Assembly: GCA_029204225.1 (NCBI GenBank)
Contig: CM055092.1
Location: 71,427,472 to 71,491,471 of the forward strand
Direction of reading: 5' to 3'
From: Diphasiastrum complanatum
Lineage: Eukaryota; Streptophyta; Lycopodiopsida; Lycopodiales; Lycopodiaceae
Length of the DNA stretch: 64,000 bases
This document shows, piece after piece, positions 36,147-47,300 of the stretch. The notes under the pieces were generated by a model that saw nothing but the letters and a program-made list of their open reading frames with translations, ran no database searches and was not told where the DNA came from. Position 1 is the first letter of the stretch. Every line of letters begins with the position of its first letter. The position numbers and the translations under genes were made by a program.

Positions 36147-36735
36147 TTATGCGTAGATCTAGAGCTTGCCCCTTCAGCAAAGCATAGATCCAGATGCAGG
36201 AAAAGAAACTTGAAGGTTTCGTAGCAGCATATTCGCTACTGAATGCGAAATGGAAGCAAAAATAGCAAATGTACATCAACTACCGTTACATTCATGATCG
36301 CAGCAGCCACAAAAAGTCGTCCAGGTAATACCACTCCCGCTGCAATGGCATTGCACCTCTGCTCGCAACACAACACAGTTGCAAAAAGCGGAGCACAAAA
36401 CTTGCGGGACAAAAAAGCACAAGAAGATTGATGCAATGGGTGGTTGTTGTTGCTGAATCTCAAATATGACAACGGAATCTCCAAGAAAGAATGATGTGCT
36501 TTTCATAATCTACTTCCATCAGGTTCGGATCCAATTCTTTCACGCCACCAATTGAGGGATTGCTTGTACTTGTATGTGTGTGCGTGCGTGTGCGCGAGAG
36601 GAGAAGAGAGAGGGACAAGCTTAAGAGAGAGTTGCGACGGAGATGGAGAGACAAAAAGAGAACGAGAGCGAGAGGGAGGAACCAGAACTCAAAAGCTCCG
36701 AAGAAAAAAGGCCAAGCTTCGTTTCGAAGCAAGAT

Positions 36736-36738
<3 letters not shown>

Positions 36739-36792
<54 letters not shown>
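36739..36792 (+). repeat. (GA)n microsatellite upstream of UGE
   Basis: A pure GA tract of about 54 bp; CT on the UGE strand. The Glu/Arg-repeat and Ser/Leu-repeat frames over it are artefacts. Confidence 0.97.
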
Positions 36793-36793
<1 letters not shown>

Positions 36794-36834
36794 TCTTTGA
36801 GCTTGAATACCAAATTATTGCTTATTATATTTGT

Positions 36835-36838
<4 letters not shown>

Positions 36839-36869
<31 letters not shown>
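36839..36869 (+). repeat. (TA)n microsatellite
   Basis: About 15 TA repeats followed by a T-run, at the boundary with the non-LTR RT fragment. Confidence 0.95.
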
Positions 36870-36872
<3 letters not shown>

Positions 36873-36912
36873 TTTTCTCTTGATTATAGTTTATTATTTT
36901 TATTATTGACCA

Positions 36913-37376
36913 TGGGTTATGATTTTTATCTTGGGCAAGTTGGTGAGTATTCTCGTGCAGCTCGAGCTTTAGTTCCTCTCACACCCGCTCCCTCTACTGC
37001 TGATACTATTGCTGCTCTCCAAGCTCTGCATCCTGTTTCTGAAGACATTCTTCCCTTGTTTGTGGAGGACTTTGTGTCTGATGTTGACTTGGTGCTTGAT
37101 CGTGATTCTTTCTCTCGTGCCTTCCATCGTAGTCCTCGTCTTGCTGTTGGTGGTCCCTCCGGTTTGGTCTATGAACACCTTCGTGATTGCTTTCCACTTG
37201 AGGACTCTGCTAGTGGCTTTGTTCAACTCTTTCAGGTCTGCTCTTTTATCGCCTCTGGTCACATTCCTTCTTCTGTTGCACGTCTTTTGTCTGCGTCTCG
37301 TTTGATCACCATGTCTAAAGCCTCGGGTGGCGTCCGTCCCATCACTATTGGCAAACTCTTGACTTCAATGGTATGA
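36913..37376 (+). pseudogene. Non-LTR reverse transcriptase fragment (N-terminal part)
   Basis: A clean open frame of about 155 codons matches the region upstream of and into the RT fingers of a LINE group: SRAARALVPLTPAPSTADT, ALQALHPVSEDILP, VGGPSGLVYEHLRD, SGHIPSSVARLL and SKASGGVRPITIGKLL. It ends abruptly with a stop after RPITIGKLLTSMV, exactly where the RT palm should begin, so it is truncated at the 3' side. It differs in sequence and strand from the LINE at 16-18 kb. The open frame suggests a recent fragment, or selection; I favour recent. Confidence 0.7.
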
Positions 37377-37859
37377 AGTCCTTACTAATTTACCACTTAT
37401 TGAAGGACTATGTAGACAAATCACAAACATACATGACTTCATTTTTTCATCTTTCTTAGAAGATTCCTAATCAACATGCATAGACAAAATTAGAGCCCAC
37501 GATGCAAACAAGTCATACTTTGGGATCATGCTCCAAACATAACATGGAAGCAAAAGCAAGAAAATTATCAAAACAAGAAGTCAAAAGAAGCTCTCAACTC
37601 TCAAAAGAGAAAATTCAAATTAAATGAATGTAGAATAGCCTCCAAGTTTAGCAAGACCTCACCTATTTATAGTGGGCTTTTTTGCCTCTTATATAAGTTT
37701 GGAATCTTATTAGGCTAAATTGGCCCTTTCCACCGGTATTACAAGTCTCGCCATGAACAAAGATTGGGCAAGTGCCTAAGCCCTTTTACTAACCAACCTA
37801 TTGACCTAGTCCTATTCTAATCTAGCTCGATGGTTGCATTCATCAAAAAATGAAGATCG

Positions 37860-38500
37860 TGTAGCTCCTCATCACGTGCCATGTTCCATGAAACCTTTGG
37901 CAATTTTCAATATCGTTGACACCTCATATAGGAATAATCTTCCCACGTGTTGTCTTCAAATGATAAACCCTTCCATTTGATTAGGTATTGTTGCACTCAT
38001 TTTTCTTTGTGTAGATCTTTGTCACAATATCCAATTGTTACCTCTAGTTTTACTACCAATTCTTTTTTTTTCAAAGGTGGTAGTTCATCCAGCAAATCCA
38101 ATTCATATGCTAGTTCTTTAAGAGTGGTTGTGAGAATCCAGATCCTTTTACATGTTCAGCTTTGTTAACCTGTACATTCTCGGACCATCATAAATACATA
38201 TAGCTTCATCTCTTGCCATTAGAAAAAAAAAAATTAAACTTATGGTAAAGCTCTAAAATTATGTAAATGACCAACATTGGGAGAAGAATGCTTTGAAAAA
38301 TCAATCTCGACTCTAGCACAAGAATTGTCCTTATGTTGTCTGTCATATATAAATTTTTTATCTTTAAATTGATATCGACACCGATTGTCACATTTGGAAT
38401 TTAATAAGCCTCTTGTGATTTGCATAACATTTGCATCTTTAGCATAGTCATCCACGATGATGGATTTCCAATTTTCCAACGAAATGAGTGAATTCAACAT
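37860..38500 (-). pseudogene. Decayed Ty3/gypsy integrase-chromodomain tail
   Basis: Minus-strand pieces: FSKHSSPNVGHLHNFRAL (about 38310-38245) matches the His-His part of a gypsy integrase zinc domain. ELAYELDLLDELPPL (about 38120-38075) fits the region after the GPY/F motif. QQYLIKWKGLSFEDNTWED (about 37995-37925) is a chromodomain. Most of the DDE core is missing between them. Stops and frame changes are common. No LTR was found. Confidence 0.65.
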
Positions 38501-39549
38501 GCATTTCTCCAGGATGTAGCATAATCCCTATGAGATTCGATCTCATCCCGTGGGCATGCAATTTTCTTCTGCTTCTTGGAAGATGGATATATATTCTTTT
38601 GTAGATTCACCAATATCACACATTTGCGTTCTCCACAGCCTTGATAGAGCATTAGTGTTGGAAGATTTCATTACAATCAAAATCTCCAACAAAGGCAAAT
38701 GTAAATACGAGAGTTTCAATGTCTTGCCTTGGTAAAATCAGTGCAACTAAATAAGTATGACACCATGAAATAGTGCAATGTACTTGCATGATAAGTGCCA
38801 ATATTTGTGAATATGCCAATAAGCATAAGTAGTGTAATGTAGTTTCTAGGCAAAAAAAAAAATGCCTTGAAGAACAATAAAAATCATTTGGTGGCCCATT
38901 TGAAAAAAATACAATAAAACTTTGTAAAACTCAAGTTGCTTTGTGAAAATGTAAAAGATGAGCCAACTTAGACTTAACATGTAGTTTGGACCAATAGTCT
39001 CATACTAACTACATAGTAAATTTTGGACCCAACTATGAAAGGGATCAAGTCTTTGTATTTTGGGTTCTCCAAGCTCATTTGTAGGCAAGCTTGATTGAGA
39101 GTGTGTAAGACAATTTTTTTTGTTCTAGTTTTCGAAGTATATTATTCCTTGTTCTTTTAGAAGCTCCCTACAAACAAGATTATTCATTACGAAAGAGATA
39201 AATAGCACAATCTTAGCATAATAAATTAGGTAAGAAGCAAGCCCAAGTGAGAGTGATCCATCATAAACAAAAGAGGCAATATACATGTTATTTCAGTTAA
39301 AATAGCAATGATCGACTTATACAGCGCTTTCTTATTTCGACAGCACCACGTGTGCTCAGTTTTAGAATTATCGAGTCGTCTTTCTTTTACGATCCCTTTG
39401 AGTGCTTTTAAGCAACTTTATCTTTATACTTGCTTATCAGTTGAATATACAGTTTGTGGGAGCAATTCTGTTGTCTTGTCTTATTGCACTTGACGTGCTG
39501 CTGTGGCGATTGATCCGGTTTCGGTCGGGTTTTTAAACTGTTTTCTTAA
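38501..39549. other. No gene recognised; upstream part of a copia LTR at its right end
   Basis: AT-rich DNA. The last few hundred bases before the primer site at 39552 should be the 5' LTR of a plus-strand copia element, but its TG start is not recognisable. Confidence 0.4.
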
Positions 39550-39551
39550 CT

Positions 39552-39563
39552 TGGTATCAGAGC
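39552..39563 (+). other. Copia primer binding site
   Basis: TGGTATCAGAGC, the same iMet primer site as in the gypsy element, in plus orientation. Downstream is a ~290-bp leader and an ATG at 39851 followed by VNLSG, a typical copia Gag start, cut off at about 39895 where minus-strand copia sequence begins. Confidence 0.75.
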
Positions 39564-39908
39564 CCTTGGTGGCTACAATCACTGTAAAAAGGATACAGAG
39601 ACAGGGAATTGTCGGCTGAATCAGAAGGCAAACAAAAATTGAAGTTGAAAATTCTTCTAGAGGGTTGCTTGGCATTTGTGATTGCTTTGAATCCAATCGA
39701 ACACCGTTTGAAGAGCGGTTTGGTGCAGAAGATTGCTTGTTGTTGGGTGACCTCAGAGGGATATGTAACTGCTCAAAGGAATTCTTAAAAGGATAAGATA
39801 AAGTCCAAAGAATAGTTGTTCTTCACTTAGCTAGGGTTTTGAGCTAAACAATGGTGAATCTCTCTGGTTTCTAAACCTTTTTCGGTTCTGTAAACGCGTG
39901 ATGGCCTA

Positions 39909-40808
39909 CTACTGCTGTGAAGTTGTGGAGAGGCCGTGGGCGGCCAGCTCCCTCTCAAAGCATGATAGCTTTACGATCCCGAGACAGCTCTTTTGTCTCT
40001 CAAAGAGTCCTTTGTCCAAGGCTTTAGTGAAGATGTCAGCAACCATGTCTCTCGTTTCGATGAAGGTGGTCTGCGGCATCTTCTTCTCAATGAGATCTCT
40101 GATCAAGTGGTACTTGATCGCTATGTGCTTTGTTCTGGAATGGAACACAAGATCTTTCATCAGGTGTATTGCAGAGGTGTTGTCCATTTGCAAGACCAGG
40201 GGCTCGTTCCTTGTTTCGTCCAATTCATCCAAGAACTGCCTTAGCTATATTATTTCGTTGGCCATCTTTGCTGCTGCAACATATTCTGCTTCGTAGGATG
40301 ACTAGGCTACAACAGTCTACTTCTTGCACTGCTGCTCCTGATGTGATGGTGCATCCTCCCGAGACGCTTTTACAGTTGTCCTTGAGAGATGCCCAGCTAG
40401 CGTCACTATAGGAAAGTATCCTGAAACCTGCACCACGACAATAACATAAGCCATAATCCCTCGTTAATTGAAGATATTGCAAAATTTGTTTTGCAATGTT
40501 CCAATGTGTTGAGCCTCGATTCGTGCAGAATTGGCTCATCCTGAATACTACATAAGCAATATCAGGACGTGTATTGTCAACAAGGTACATCAGTGATCCT
40601 ATCAGCTTCCTATAAGGTGTGAGCTGCATCTGTTCTCTCTCTTCCTCAGTCTTTGGACAATCATCATTCGTCAACACCGTCCCTGCGAGCATTGGATTGT
40701 TTGCTCCTGTGCAGTTCAGCATCCCAAAGTCCTCTAGGATCTTCTGGGTGTATCTGGATTGGTGAAAGTATAACTTACCTCCCTCGTAGTCCCTTTCAAT
40801 TTGCAAGC
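39909..40808 (-). pseudogene. Copia RT C-terminal half and RNase H
   Basis: The minus strand reads from LQIERDYEGGKLYFHQSRY at 40808 through LIGSLMYLVDNTRPDIAYVV, TRDYGLCYCRGA, LSYSDASWA and SVSGG (RT end, RNase H start). After a frame change near 40235 it continues LQMDNTSAIHLMKD, SRTKHIAIKYHLIRD and VADIFTKAL to a stop at 39909. This is the C-terminal third of a Ty1/copia polyprotein. Its N-terminal continuation lies on the plus strand ending near 42970, so an inversion separates the two. Confidence 0.88.
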
Positions 40809-40809
40809 A

Positions 40810-42970
40810 TCAAGTGAACGGTATTTGTTCACTATGGCTCAACACCAATGGCAGAGATAGACGACTTGAAGGCGTTCTGTTTGTGCCTACTCTGCAACAA
40901 GACTTGCTCTTTGTAACAAGAATAGCAGATGCAGGGATGCGTGTGACATTTTCTGACGAAGCATGCAACGTGAGTGATGCCAGTACCAGTAGTCTCATCG
41001 CTCAAGGCAGAAGGAAGGGGAACCTATATCATCTGAAGGTACGCCTACCTACAAATTAGGTGCATCAGACTCATGACGACTCGCCAGACACTTTGTGGCA
41101 CAGAAGACTTTGCCACATGAACTCAATGACACTTTACCAGACAAGCCATCATGGAGCGATAACAGGGGTCAGCACCTCGAGTGCAACCAGTTCGACCACC
41201 TGTGATGCATGTTTGAAGGGCAAGATGTCTCAAAGACTCTTACAGAACGACAAAGATTCTGGAGCTAGTGCACTCTAACATCTGCAGACCATTCAACGTG
41301 ATCTCAATAGGAGGTTCAAAGTATTACATAACCTTCATTGATGATTATAGCAAATTTGCTAGAGTGTATTTCATTCAGATTAAATCTGAAGCACTTGATA
41401 AATTCACATAATATGTGGGCAGAAAGATGCACATGCAGCAAAGTGAAGTAGATCAGAATAGATCAAGGTGGCGAATACATCTCTAATCGCTTCACTGACT
41501 TCTGCAATGATCGTGGCATCATTCACAGAAGAACTGCAGCCTACACACCGCAGCACAATGGTGTTGCTGAACGAAAGAACATGACCCTAATGGAAGCAGC
41601 TAGATGCATGATGGCCTACTTGAAAGCTCCAAGGACACTGTGGGCTGAAGTAGTAGCTACAGCCGCATACATCCAGAACAGGGCAAGTCTGGTATTCCTC
41701 ACACGACACCACATGAGCTATGGTGGGGTAGAAAGCCCAACCTGTCTCACGTCAGAATCTTTGGTTGTGTAGCTTATGCACATATTCTTGATAAGCTTCG
41801 AAAGAAGCTTGATGAGAAAGCCGAACAGGGATTTGTGGTAGGTTATGACAACAATTCGTCATACTACAGAGTGTACATTCCAGACATGAACACTGTGAAA
41901 ACTATGAGAGATGTCAGATTCAATGAGAGCAAGACAATGGCCAACGATGATCCTGTCAGCTACGAAGTTCTGGAGAGATAGTACTGTATCCTGCCGCCAA
42001 CGATAGAGGGAGCAGAGGATGAACATGAAAACAAAGATTTTTGAGTCGTCTCCCATTTGAGCGATGAATCTGACGAAGAAAGATTCGAGAGGCAACCTGC
42101 TGCCGCGGTTCCTGTAAACCAAAATGGTTCCGGACCAAGCAGAGTAGACAAGGGCAAAGGCATAGCTGTTTCAGGAGGATCTCCTAGAAGGTCGACAAGA
42201 CCACGAAGAGCACCAACAAGATATGTGCCAGGCAACTCAGCTTCCACATCAAAAGAGTTCTGCAGGTTCAGTGGCGAACCACAGACTTTTGAGGAGACGA
42301 TTGAAGGTCCAGAAAAGGACAGATGGATCCAAGCCATGAACGAAGAGATGGAGTCCATGAGGAAGAACCAGGTATGGACGCTGGAGCCATTACCAAATAA
42401 GCGCAAGACTGTCAAATGCAAATGGGTCTTCAAGCTCAAATATGGACCAGACGGAAATGTGACGAAATACAAGGCAAGACTGGTAGCGAAAGGTTTTCTC
42501 AGAGATACGGTATTGACTACTCTGAAACCTTCTCTCTTGTCGTCAAACATTCATTCCTACGTCTGTTATTTGCATACGCAGCAACTTATGACCTCAGGAT
42601 CCACATTGTGGATGAGAAGACATCCTTCTTGCATGGCGAAGTAGACAAAAAGGTCTATATAGATCAACCCCCAGGATATGTCTCGAATTCACTTCTTGAC
42701 TATGCATGCAGAATGCATAGAAGCATCTACGGTCTCAAACAATCAGCCCGACAATGGTACAAGAAGAAAGATCAAGCCCTGAAATCATTAGGATTCAAGC
42801 CTTTGTTGGCTGATTCCAATGTATTTACAGATGGGCAGATCATCATTGTGGCTGTGTATGTGGACGACACTCTGATACTTTGCAGGCAGCTAATTGTTGA
42901 AGTAAAGGCAGACATCTCAAAACATTTTGAGATCGTGGATTTGGGAGAAGCCAGGTGTTACTGTCTAGAT
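40810..42970 (+). pseudogene. Copia pre-integrase, integrase and RT N-terminal half (inverted segment)
   Basis: Plus-strand order: pre-integrase (VLFVPTLQQDLLFVTRIAD, RRKGNLYHLK), zinc domain (LWHRRLCHMN, CDACLKGKM), integrase core (FIDDYSKFARVYF, then YTPQHNGVAERKNMTLMEAA) and RT (WIQAMNEEMESMRKNQVW, WVFKLKYGPDG, YKARLVAKG, then YGLKQSARQWY and YVDDTLIL). Several stops and frame changes occur, for example near 41272, 41755 and 42500. Both ends cut pol at points that continue on the minus-strand pieces outside: the left end continues the protease piece at 42972, and the right end continues the RT piece at 40808. Confidence 0.88.
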
Positions 42971-42971
42971 C

Positions 42972-43690
42972 CATCTCCAAAAACTATGAATCTTGAGGGA
43001 TCTGCACTTCTGAAATCAGACATGATTTGTCTTGATGTCACAAAGTGTGAGGTGGCTTATGAATCTAGGATCACTTCATGTGTGTCAGATGTTGATGCTG
43101 CACACACGTCTTCACAGACATAGGCGGTCGAACAATTTCTGTTTGTTCTTTCTTCGCCCATTTTCGAGCTCTCGGGCTCCTTGACATAGGACGAACTATT
43201 GCTATTCTCTTGTCTGTTTTGCGCTGACTTGTTTCTCGGGTTTTGGCGGCAATCCATGGCTATACATATCCATGACCCTTCTTGTGGCAATGGATACACT
43301 CAATCTTGGGATTGAGCCAATAGGTATCTACTGTATGCACGTCTCTTTTGCATCTCACACAAGTCTTCTTGTCTGCACCTTGTTGTTTTGACCTCTCTTT
43401 GGTCTTCCAGTTGTCTTTGCTTGTTCCCTCTGCTTGCTGGTCACGATCCTGCCTCTGATTGGACTCCCTCTTAGGCTTAAATTGCTTCTTTGATTTTTCT
43501 TTGTTGTCGTAGAGGGCCTGGTCAGAACCATCTTTGTGATCAAGATGTTCTCTGGCCTTGAATTCCTCTCAAATCTCGACAATCACCTTTTCGAGGTTCA
43601 TGGCGGGATCTTTCACGAGCAGGGTTCTTGTCGTCTGGAATGATCTAGGTAAGGCTCTCAACAGATACGCGATTTGCCTCTCAGCTGAAC
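42972..43690 (-). pseudogene. Copia Gag C-terminal part and protease
   Basis: The minus strand reads AERQIAYLLRALPRSF and NLEKVIVEI (Gag), a basic linker, a CCHC knuckle-like region (CVRCKRD and CIHCHKKGHG), then a protease with active-site motif EVILDS followed by a TGA in place of the Gly codon, and ATSHFVTSRQI. It ends in VFGDGSRQ at about 42972. Gag upstream of 43690 is missing. The next residues of the polyprotein are found in the inverted segment starting at about 40814. Confidence 0.8.
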
Positions 43691-44520
43691 GTTTATAAAA
43701 TTAATGCAACATTCAACATAGTTTCAACCAAGGTGCGGAATTATAATGAACAAGAAAATTCAGACATACGATTAATAGTAGACACATTTGCATTCGAGAT
43801 CAAACACAACAAGAGAAATGATCTATATTCCTCTGCTTTCTTCAAGCACTGCATGCAAATCCACGCAGTGTGTTGGTGTGGGAGAAACACGGTTCTCTCA
43901 CGAGTAATCGTCTCGCTTTACTAGCGCATAGTTCTCTATGGATCCTGATCACAGAGCTCGTCTCGCACGCAGGCGAACTTGTTGTCTGTATTTCGTCTTG
44001 ATTGCTTACTAGCATCAGACCACTACGTTACACTGTATGTGTATTCTATTGATCTATATGTCAAGTATCATCCAGTAAGTATGGTCGCTCTATGTGAATC
44101 TAAGATTAGAGTGACTAAACATCTACAACTAATCAGGGAATCACAAGAGTGGTAGATTAGCCATGACCTAAAATGTATCTACTGATGTCATATCATCAGA
44201 TCAGATATCTATACTTCTGGGTACTTGCATGATCTTGCTGGTACTCTTTGGAGCATGCAGACAAGAGAAGGTTTTGTTTCCGTCGTTGGTTTCATTTTGG
44301 TCGTTTGTCTTCTTTCGTACTGGACCGCAAAAGATTCTCGTTCGTGAATCTTTCGTGTTCGCGAACTGTTCGTCTTCGTTTTTTTTTGACTTTCGTGTTC
44401 GCAAAACTTTTCGTGCTTCGTGTCTCCAGATCTTCGAGTTCGCGAATATATTCGTCAGGCTGAGGCTAAAAGCTAGCAAGGATTTGTAATTAGAAACATT
44501 TTGTTTCTTCAGTCGAGAGA
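43691..44520. other. No gene recognised; TTCGCGAA-rich patch
   Basis: I expected a copia LTR here, but no match to the sequence left of 39550 is visible. 44328-44455 repeats TTCGTGTTCGC and contains TTCGCGAA-type palindromes (44359, 44439). Confidence 0.4.
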
Positions 44521-46300
44521 TTGATGAAGAGTGAACCAAAGATTAACCAGAAACTGCTATTTTGTACTGGATTTGAAGATTCAAATGAAGTACTTAATGT
44601 AGAGGCAGCTTGGAAGAGTGAGCAGAGAAACATCACTTTGCCAATACAACATAAACAATTTAGCCAAGAGACAACCGTGATAGATGGAGGTTCAGGAGTT
44701 AATCTGATCTCAACAAAGTTATGTGCCAAATGGGGTCTTACAAGGATGAAACCTGCAAATTTTGCTATTAAGTTAGCTGATCACAGTTTGACCTAAAGGC
44801 ATAGTGGAAGATATACCAATGAAAATTGTGGATATCCAATTTGTCATTTCTTTTGTATTAATGGACTTATCGGACGCACCATCGGTTTACCGCAATTTAT
44901 TGGAACGCCCATGGTTTCGAGTTGCGCAAGTAATTCATAACTAGGGAACAAGAAATATTGCATTTCAAAATCGTGAATGTGCAGTCATCCATTGGCGTGG
45001 ACAATTAAACTAGCAGTTCAAAAGGAAGATGATGATTCATCAACCACGGATCATTCTTGTGATCGAGCAGATAAAGTTTTGGGAGTTTATTATGACTCTT
45101 AAACAAATAATGTTAACTAGAATCAAGCTCTTGCAACTGTGGATTTTATAGCAGGTTATATGTACAAAAGGGATGAAAAGTGGGAAGTAAGCGATATTCT
45201 TATAACTGATCGTACCCTTGATACACCAATAACATTTCCAATCAACATAGATATCAACTGATCCTATTCTAGATCCTATTGAAGATGCACTTATTCATGT
45301 CAGTCATGCTTTATCTTACGATGAGAATGCGGAACTTACTGATGATCAAATCCTAAATCATATGGATCCTACTAGGATTGGAGTTCGCAATATTCTAGAT
45401 GAACCACCGGTACAATCGCCAAAAACAGTTATGCTGGAAGAAGAGAATACCACCGGACCAATGATGAAGAAGAGAACTAAACAACATTATATTACGATCT
45501 TGAAGTGGAAGAATCCACCAAATGAAGCAATTTCGACGATTGATCCATTAATTATTACCCTTGAGGATATACCACCTTTATTGGATAAAGGAACATGAAA
45601 GACCAAAGATGATTCTTCAAGTCAAAGTTCCGGGAAGTCATCACCTTCTCCCAAGAAATCTAAATGCCAAACAAAGGTTAATCCCTTTGAACAGAAAAAA
45701 GAAGATGAAGTTCATCAAGACATGCCGGATCATTTCAAACGTTATACTCTTCATGATGTTGTGATCATATTAGCTAAAGCTCAAGATCAAGTGCCAGAGA
45801 CACAAGAAGTTTACGATGGACGATGCAGCCCATGAATCTAGTTGAGCCAGGAGAAGCCGAGAAGATTGTACAAGTTGGAGCACAACTTACCTCAAAGTAG
45901 TTTCAATCTTTGAAACACTTATTGATCAAATATCAAGATTGTTTCGCTTGGACATATAAAGATTTAAAGAGAATTCCTACTTTTGTAGTTGAGGATACTA
46001 TTCCTCTTGTACTCAATGTAGTGCCAAAGGTGACAATATATTATCGTTGTAATTCGAATGTCACATATCTAATAAAGGAGTTGCAGAGATTATTGGAAGC
46101 AGATTTCATTTATGAAATTGAGCATACCGAGTGGGTCTCACAAATTGTCATCATATATAAGAAATATGGCGAATGAGAATTTGTGTGAACCTAAAGGCAC
46201 TGAATAAAGTCACGTGTAAAGATCACTTTCCATTGTCTTTTACGGAAAGCACATTGGATCGCCTTGCTGGAGCGGAAGCATATAGTTTTTTGGATGGTGG
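44521..46300 (+). pseudogene. Degenerate Ty3/gypsy protease and RT
   Basis: 44521-44794 is an open piece with the aspartic protease motif TVIDGGSGVNLIS (DGG instead of DSG) and FAIKLADHS. About 1.1 kb later, 45910-46176 reads DCFAWTYKDLKRIPTF, LLEADFIYEIEHTEWVSQIV and IYKKYGE, the start of a gypsy RT. A frame change then leads to MRICVNLKALNKVTCKD, and the sequence loses similarity near 46310. Several stops lie in between. It is one old element on the plus strand, without recognised LTRs. Confidence 0.7.
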
Positions 46301-46329
46301 CTCTCTTTTATAGATTTGAAGGGCGAGCC

Positions 46330-47300
46330 TCCTTCATATGATTGGCCACACTTCAATGGCAAGGATTCTAACATCCCCTCAAATCCCAATGCTGGTCATG
46401 CCAGGTTTCTCGCCACCACATCAAGGGTATAGTACATGGAGGGAGATAAGCCAGTGGACCCACTAGAAACAAAAGCAAGGCCTTCTACTTCTATGGTTGT
46501 ACCACTTTTCAGAAGAGTCGTCACCATCGAGAAGGAAATTCAAACCTTTTTACAACAACATCCACATGAATCCTTGAGAGGTGGCTGGGTAATGAAGTTC
46601 AAAATGTCGGAGATTGAAGCCGACAAGGAGCTTGATAAGTTATCAGCTCTGGGAGAACAACCTCTTTGGCACGGCACATTATTCGAAAAAACTCCAGATT
46701 TTATAAGGAGTTATGTAGTGAGCCCTCATCAGCTCAAGGTGGATCCCTTTTATGTGCTAATGCCGAGAAGAAACAAGTGAAAGGATCTTGGTGTACCAAT
46801 GGATAAAATCACCATTTATACATCGAATTGGCCTATCATTTATCAACCATTCAATTGGAATATTTTTGTAGATTTTCGTTGAGCCCTCCAAACTCATTCC
46901 CAGGAATATATGAATTCACCAAATTCGACAGTCAGGTAGTCCACAATATATGCAAAAAATTTGGCTATATTGACATCGATTTAATCCAGATGGGATGATT
47001 GTCTTCCAGCTCTTTTCTTTGATCCAAATCTTTCAATGGCATCTGACAAAGTCCAAGACCAATTGCCTATAGCCAGACTGTACTACCATGCCGCAATGCT
47101 GGGTGGTTCATGGGAGCAAAAATTTATATCTTAGATGACAACTAATTGGTTGTCAAGAGTTAATAAGTGTTTTTTACCGCACATCAGAGATTCCAACAAG
47201 CCGCAACTGAAATATATTGAGAAAGTCCAGTATCATCTAATAAAAATCCGACGTGAGGCAAATCAGAGTCCTAAATAATCTCACGAGGTATCGTGGGACC
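46330..47300 (+). pseudogene. Unrecognised coding remnant, possibly retroelement gag
   Basis: An open piece of 115 codons (46436-46780: EADKELDKLSALGEQPLWH, SYVVSPHQLKVDPFYVL) continues in broken frames to about 47270 (KDLGVPMDKITIYTSNWP, FDPNLSMASDKVQDQLP). The base composition is coding-like and stops are few up to 46780. I do not recognise the family. Its position directly after a truncated gypsy RT suggests another element inserted there. A short hairpin CCACCA/TGGTGG lies at about 47304-47319. Confidence 0.35.

Noticed and set aside
36460-36909. Glu/Arg-repeat and Tyr/Ile-repeat proteins
   Set aside because: They are translations of the GA and TA microsatellites.
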